From Spirochaetales bacterium (GTDB lineage: Bacteria; Spirochaetota; Spirochaetia; ARS1246): DNA of 6,304 nucleotides. The notes under the pieces were generated by a model that worked only from the letters and a program-made list of their open reading frames with translations, made no database searches and had not been told where the DNA came from. Where the stretch lies: positions 1 to 6,304 of the forward strand of contig JABGPX010000671.1 of the NCBI GenBank assembly GCA_018644745.1, written 5' to 3'. This document shows, piece by piece, positions 4,781 to 6,304 of this stretch (its first letter is position 1; each line of letters begins with the position of its first letter). Position numbers and translations under genes: made by a program.

Positions 4781-5736
4781 CCGCTACTATTGATATTGTT
4801 CATACATCAGTTCTCGCTGCTGAAACATTTGAGTTTCTTGTTCCCGACGACTCAAAGGGTTTTTTTATCGATGCCACCCTTGGCGAAGGGGGGCATACAG
4901 ATTATTTTCTGAAATCGAACTCAAAAATTCGAATGGCCGGCGTCGATGCCGACAAACGAATAATGGAAGTTGCCGCCCGACGATTAAAGAGCCATGGCGA
5001 TCGAGTTGTTTTCTATAATACCTGGTTTAATCAGTTTTTCGCTTCTTATCCCACCGAATTGGAAAGGCCGGATGGCATTCTTTTTGATTTGGGAATCTCG
5101 ACATATCATTACGAGAAGGGCGATCGCGGTTTCTCGTTTAGTCGTGATGAAGAGCTGGACATGAGGCTGGAGGCGGGACTCGAGCTTACTGCCGCTGATA
5201 TCGTAAATAATTATCCGGAAGAAGAACTTGCAGATATCATTTTTGAATATGGTGAAGAGAGACTATCCCGAAGAATCGCAAGAGAAATTGTTGCTGCTCG
5301 AGCGTATGAGAGAATCGGGACGAGTAAGCAGCTCGCAGACATTATCTGGAACGCAGTGCCCCCATCCTATCGATATGGAAGAATCCATCCTGCGACTCGT
5401 TCGTTTCAGGCCCTGCGGATCGCAGTAAACGGCGAATTGGTCAGATTGGAGCAGGCGCTTCAGGCCGCAGTGTCTACGGTTGTCGTAGGAGGACGAATTG
5501 CGGTTATTTCATTTCATTCTCTCGAAGACAGAATTGTAAAGCGTTTTTTCAGAGTAAAGAACAAATCCTGTACCTGTCCTCCTGAATGGCCGATGTGTAA
5601 TTGTGGGGGCAAGCGAATTGTTGAAATTCTTACAAAAAAGCCCGTGCGTCCCGGAGAAGAGGAAGTCTCTGGTAACTCTCCATCTAGAAGCGCCAAGTTG
5701 CGGGTGGTGCGCAAAGTGAATGAGGAAGAGCTTTGA
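4777..5736 (+). CDS. rsmH: RsmH (MraW), 16S rRNA m4C1402 N4-methyltransferase
   Basis: This 319-aa SAM-dependent enzyme methylates N4 of cytidine 1402 in 16S rRNA, at the P site of the small subunit. It begins with HTSVLAAET (9-17; family 'HxPVLLxE'), then SAM motif I DATLGEGGHT (32-41), VDAD (56-59), FDLG (103-106), DRGFSFSRDEELDMRLE (116-132), RIHPATRSFQALRIAVNGEL (202-221) and VISFHSLEDRIVKRFFR (243-259). A Cys cluster, CTCPPEWPMCNCGG (265-278), is found in many RsmH proteins outside the enterobacteria. The end, NSPSRSAKLRVVRKV (300-314), is typical. The ATG overlaps the mraZ stop (ATGA) and has only a weak upstream site, which suggests translational coupling. The stretch ISTYHYE (107-113) replaces the common 'VSSxQLD' and looks spirochaete-like. 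Confidence 0.97.
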   Translation: MTATIDIVHTSVLAAETFEFLVPDDSKGFFIDATLGEGGHTDYFLKSNSKIRMAGVDADKRIMEVAARRLKSHGDRVVFYNTWFNQFFASYPTELERPDGILFDLGISTYHYEKGDRGFSFSRDEELDMRLEAGLELTAADIVNNYPEEELADIIFEYGEERLSRRIAREIVAARAYERIGTSKQLADIIWNAVPPSYRYGRIHPATRSFQALRIAVNGELVRLEQALQAAVSTVVVGGRIAVISFHSLEDRIVKRFFRVKNKSCTCPPEWPMCNCGGKRIVEILTKKPVRPGEEEVSGNSPSRSAKLRVVRKVNEEEL

Positions 5737-6029
5737 AGAATAAAAAAAGGCTGCTCATTTTTATAGTACTAAGCGTGCCCGTGTTATTCTATCTGAATGT
5801 ATGGCAGGCGTTTAGGTACGAGGAGTCGGAAGCTGAGACCGAACGGCTGGAAATTGAGCAGCAGACCTGGCTCGAGAGCAATAAGAAGGTAATTATTGGG
5901 ATAGAAGTGCTTGGTTCACCCGCTAGAATAGATGGAATTGCGCGAGAAATGGACTATTTAGAGAAAACTGAAAGCGCTGGTGGTATCCGGATCGATATAA
6001 GAACAGACGCCGGAGACGGGGATGGTTGA
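5733..6029 (+). CDS. ftsL: FtsL-like single-pass cell division protein
   Basis: This 98-aa protein has the FtsL/DivIC layout: a short basic cytoplasmic tail (KNKKR), one membrane segment at about 7-27 (LLIFIVLSVPVLFYLNVWQAF), then an extracytoplasmic helix rich in Glu (ESEAETERLEIEQQTWLESNK, about 31-51) and the FtsL-type end 'LGSPARIDGIAREMDYLEK' (60-78; compare the common 'SPxRIExIAREELGL'). FtsL sits at the division septum with FtsQ and FtsB. Position right after rsmH is the standard place for ftsL. The start is TTG at 5733-5735, overlapping the rsmH stop by 4 bp (TTGA) with AGGAAG (5723-5728) 4 nt before it; no ATG fits. The coiled-coil part is short. The sequence is poorly conserved, as usual for FtsL, so the name rests on layout, motif and place. 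Confidence 0.8.
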   Translation: MKNKKRLLIFIVLSVPVLFYLNVWQAFRYEESEAETERLEIEQQTWLESNKKVIIGIEVLGSPARIDGIAREMDYLEKTESAGGIRIDIRTDAGDGDG

Positions 6030-6304
6030 GGTGCAGTCATTTTTGCCGACAGGTGTTGAAATTGCTCTTATTACCGACGCCAAAATAATCGGCACGCCTT
6101 TTGACGTCGATAATGTGCAAATCGACAGCCGAGAATGCGTGCCTGGCAGCCTTTTTGTGCCGCTGTCAGGCGAAAATACGCATGGTCATTTTTTTATTGA
6201 GAGCGCGGTAGAGAAAGGCAGTTCTCTCTGTTTCGTAGATCGGCACTTTTACCTGAATCATGTAGCCAATATTACGGATTTTTCTGAACAATACGAGGTT
6301 GGGT
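6022..6304 (+). CDS. murF: MurF, UDP-MurNAc-tripeptide--D-Ala-D-Ala ligase, N-terminal part (cut by window end)
   Basis: The first 94 codons are present. The Mur ligase N-terminal domain is clear: VQIDSRECVPGSLFVPLSGE (32-51) and HGHFFIESAVEKGSSLCFV (54-72), equal to the family's 'DSRxVxPGxLFVALxGExxDGHxFIxxAxxxGA'. This domain binds the UDP part of the nucleotide precursor; the ATP-binding GKT motif lies beyond the window. MurF adds D-Ala-D-Ala to the UDP-MurNAc peptide in the cytoplasm. The ATG at 6022 overlaps the end of ftsL by 8 bp and has GGAG (6012-6015) 6 nt upstream, which is preferred over a GTG at 6031. MurE has a similar head, so MurF is chosen partly on the gene order recalled from spirochaetes; MurE remains possible. 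Confidence 0.75.
   Translation, partial: MVEVQSFLPTGVEIALITDAKIIGTPFDVDNVQIDSRECVPGSLFVPLSGENTHGHFFIESAVEKGSSLCFVDRHFYLNHVANITDFSEQYEVG

Overview
The window reads as part of a bacterial chromosome of moderate GC content and most resembles a free-living spirochaete. The main clue is RsmH, which has an 'ISTYHYE' variant after the FDLG motif, as I remember it from spirochaete RsmH proteins, where most bacteria have a 'VSSxQLD'-like stretch. The second clue is the dcw order mraZ-rsmH-ftsL-murF with no ftsI or murE between ftsL and murF, which I recall from Treponema. Both come from memory and the lineage call is an inference; no rRNA or other decisive marker is present.

Layout. Bases 1-974 hold the last 28 codons of a protein with a probable beta-sandwich end, overlapped by 4 bp by a class I SAM-dependent methyltransferase with an N-terminal zinc-ribbon-like region. 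The 3' end of that gene runs into a short repeat-rich insertion (939-1141). The insertion is flanked by an exact 9-bp direct repeat and holds four copies of a 13-bp motif arranged as two inverted pairs, both with a 67-bp spacing. I read it as a small non-autonomous mobile element (MITE-like) that replaced the original C-terminus of the methyltransferase. Just beyond it lies a good sigma-70-type promoter (TTGACA-17-TAGGAT) that drives a two-gene unit: a DUF4912 protein and a GH57 1,4-alpha-glucan branching enzyme (1211-3549), which points to glycogen synthesis.

Two small minus-strand genes follow, ending 3 bp from the branching enzyme: a 79-aa protein I do not recognise (3553-3792) and, upstream of it and overlapping it by 4 bp, a DUF1820-like protein (3789-4082) that starts at TTG behind a strong Shine-Dalgarno sequence.

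From 4259 the division and cell wall (dcw) cluster starts, divergent from that pair. A promoter (TTGACG-16-TATTAT) is followed by four MraZ boxes spaced exactly 10 bp apart, then mraZ, rsmH, an FtsL-like gene and the 5' part of murF. All three junctions are overlaps (4, 4 and 8 bp), so the genes are probably translated in a coupled way: MraZ controls the operon, RsmH matures 16S rRNA, FtsL belongs to the divisome and MurF completes the peptidoglycan precursor. Apart from the mobile element and the two poorly characterised small genes, the region is ordinary chromosomal core.
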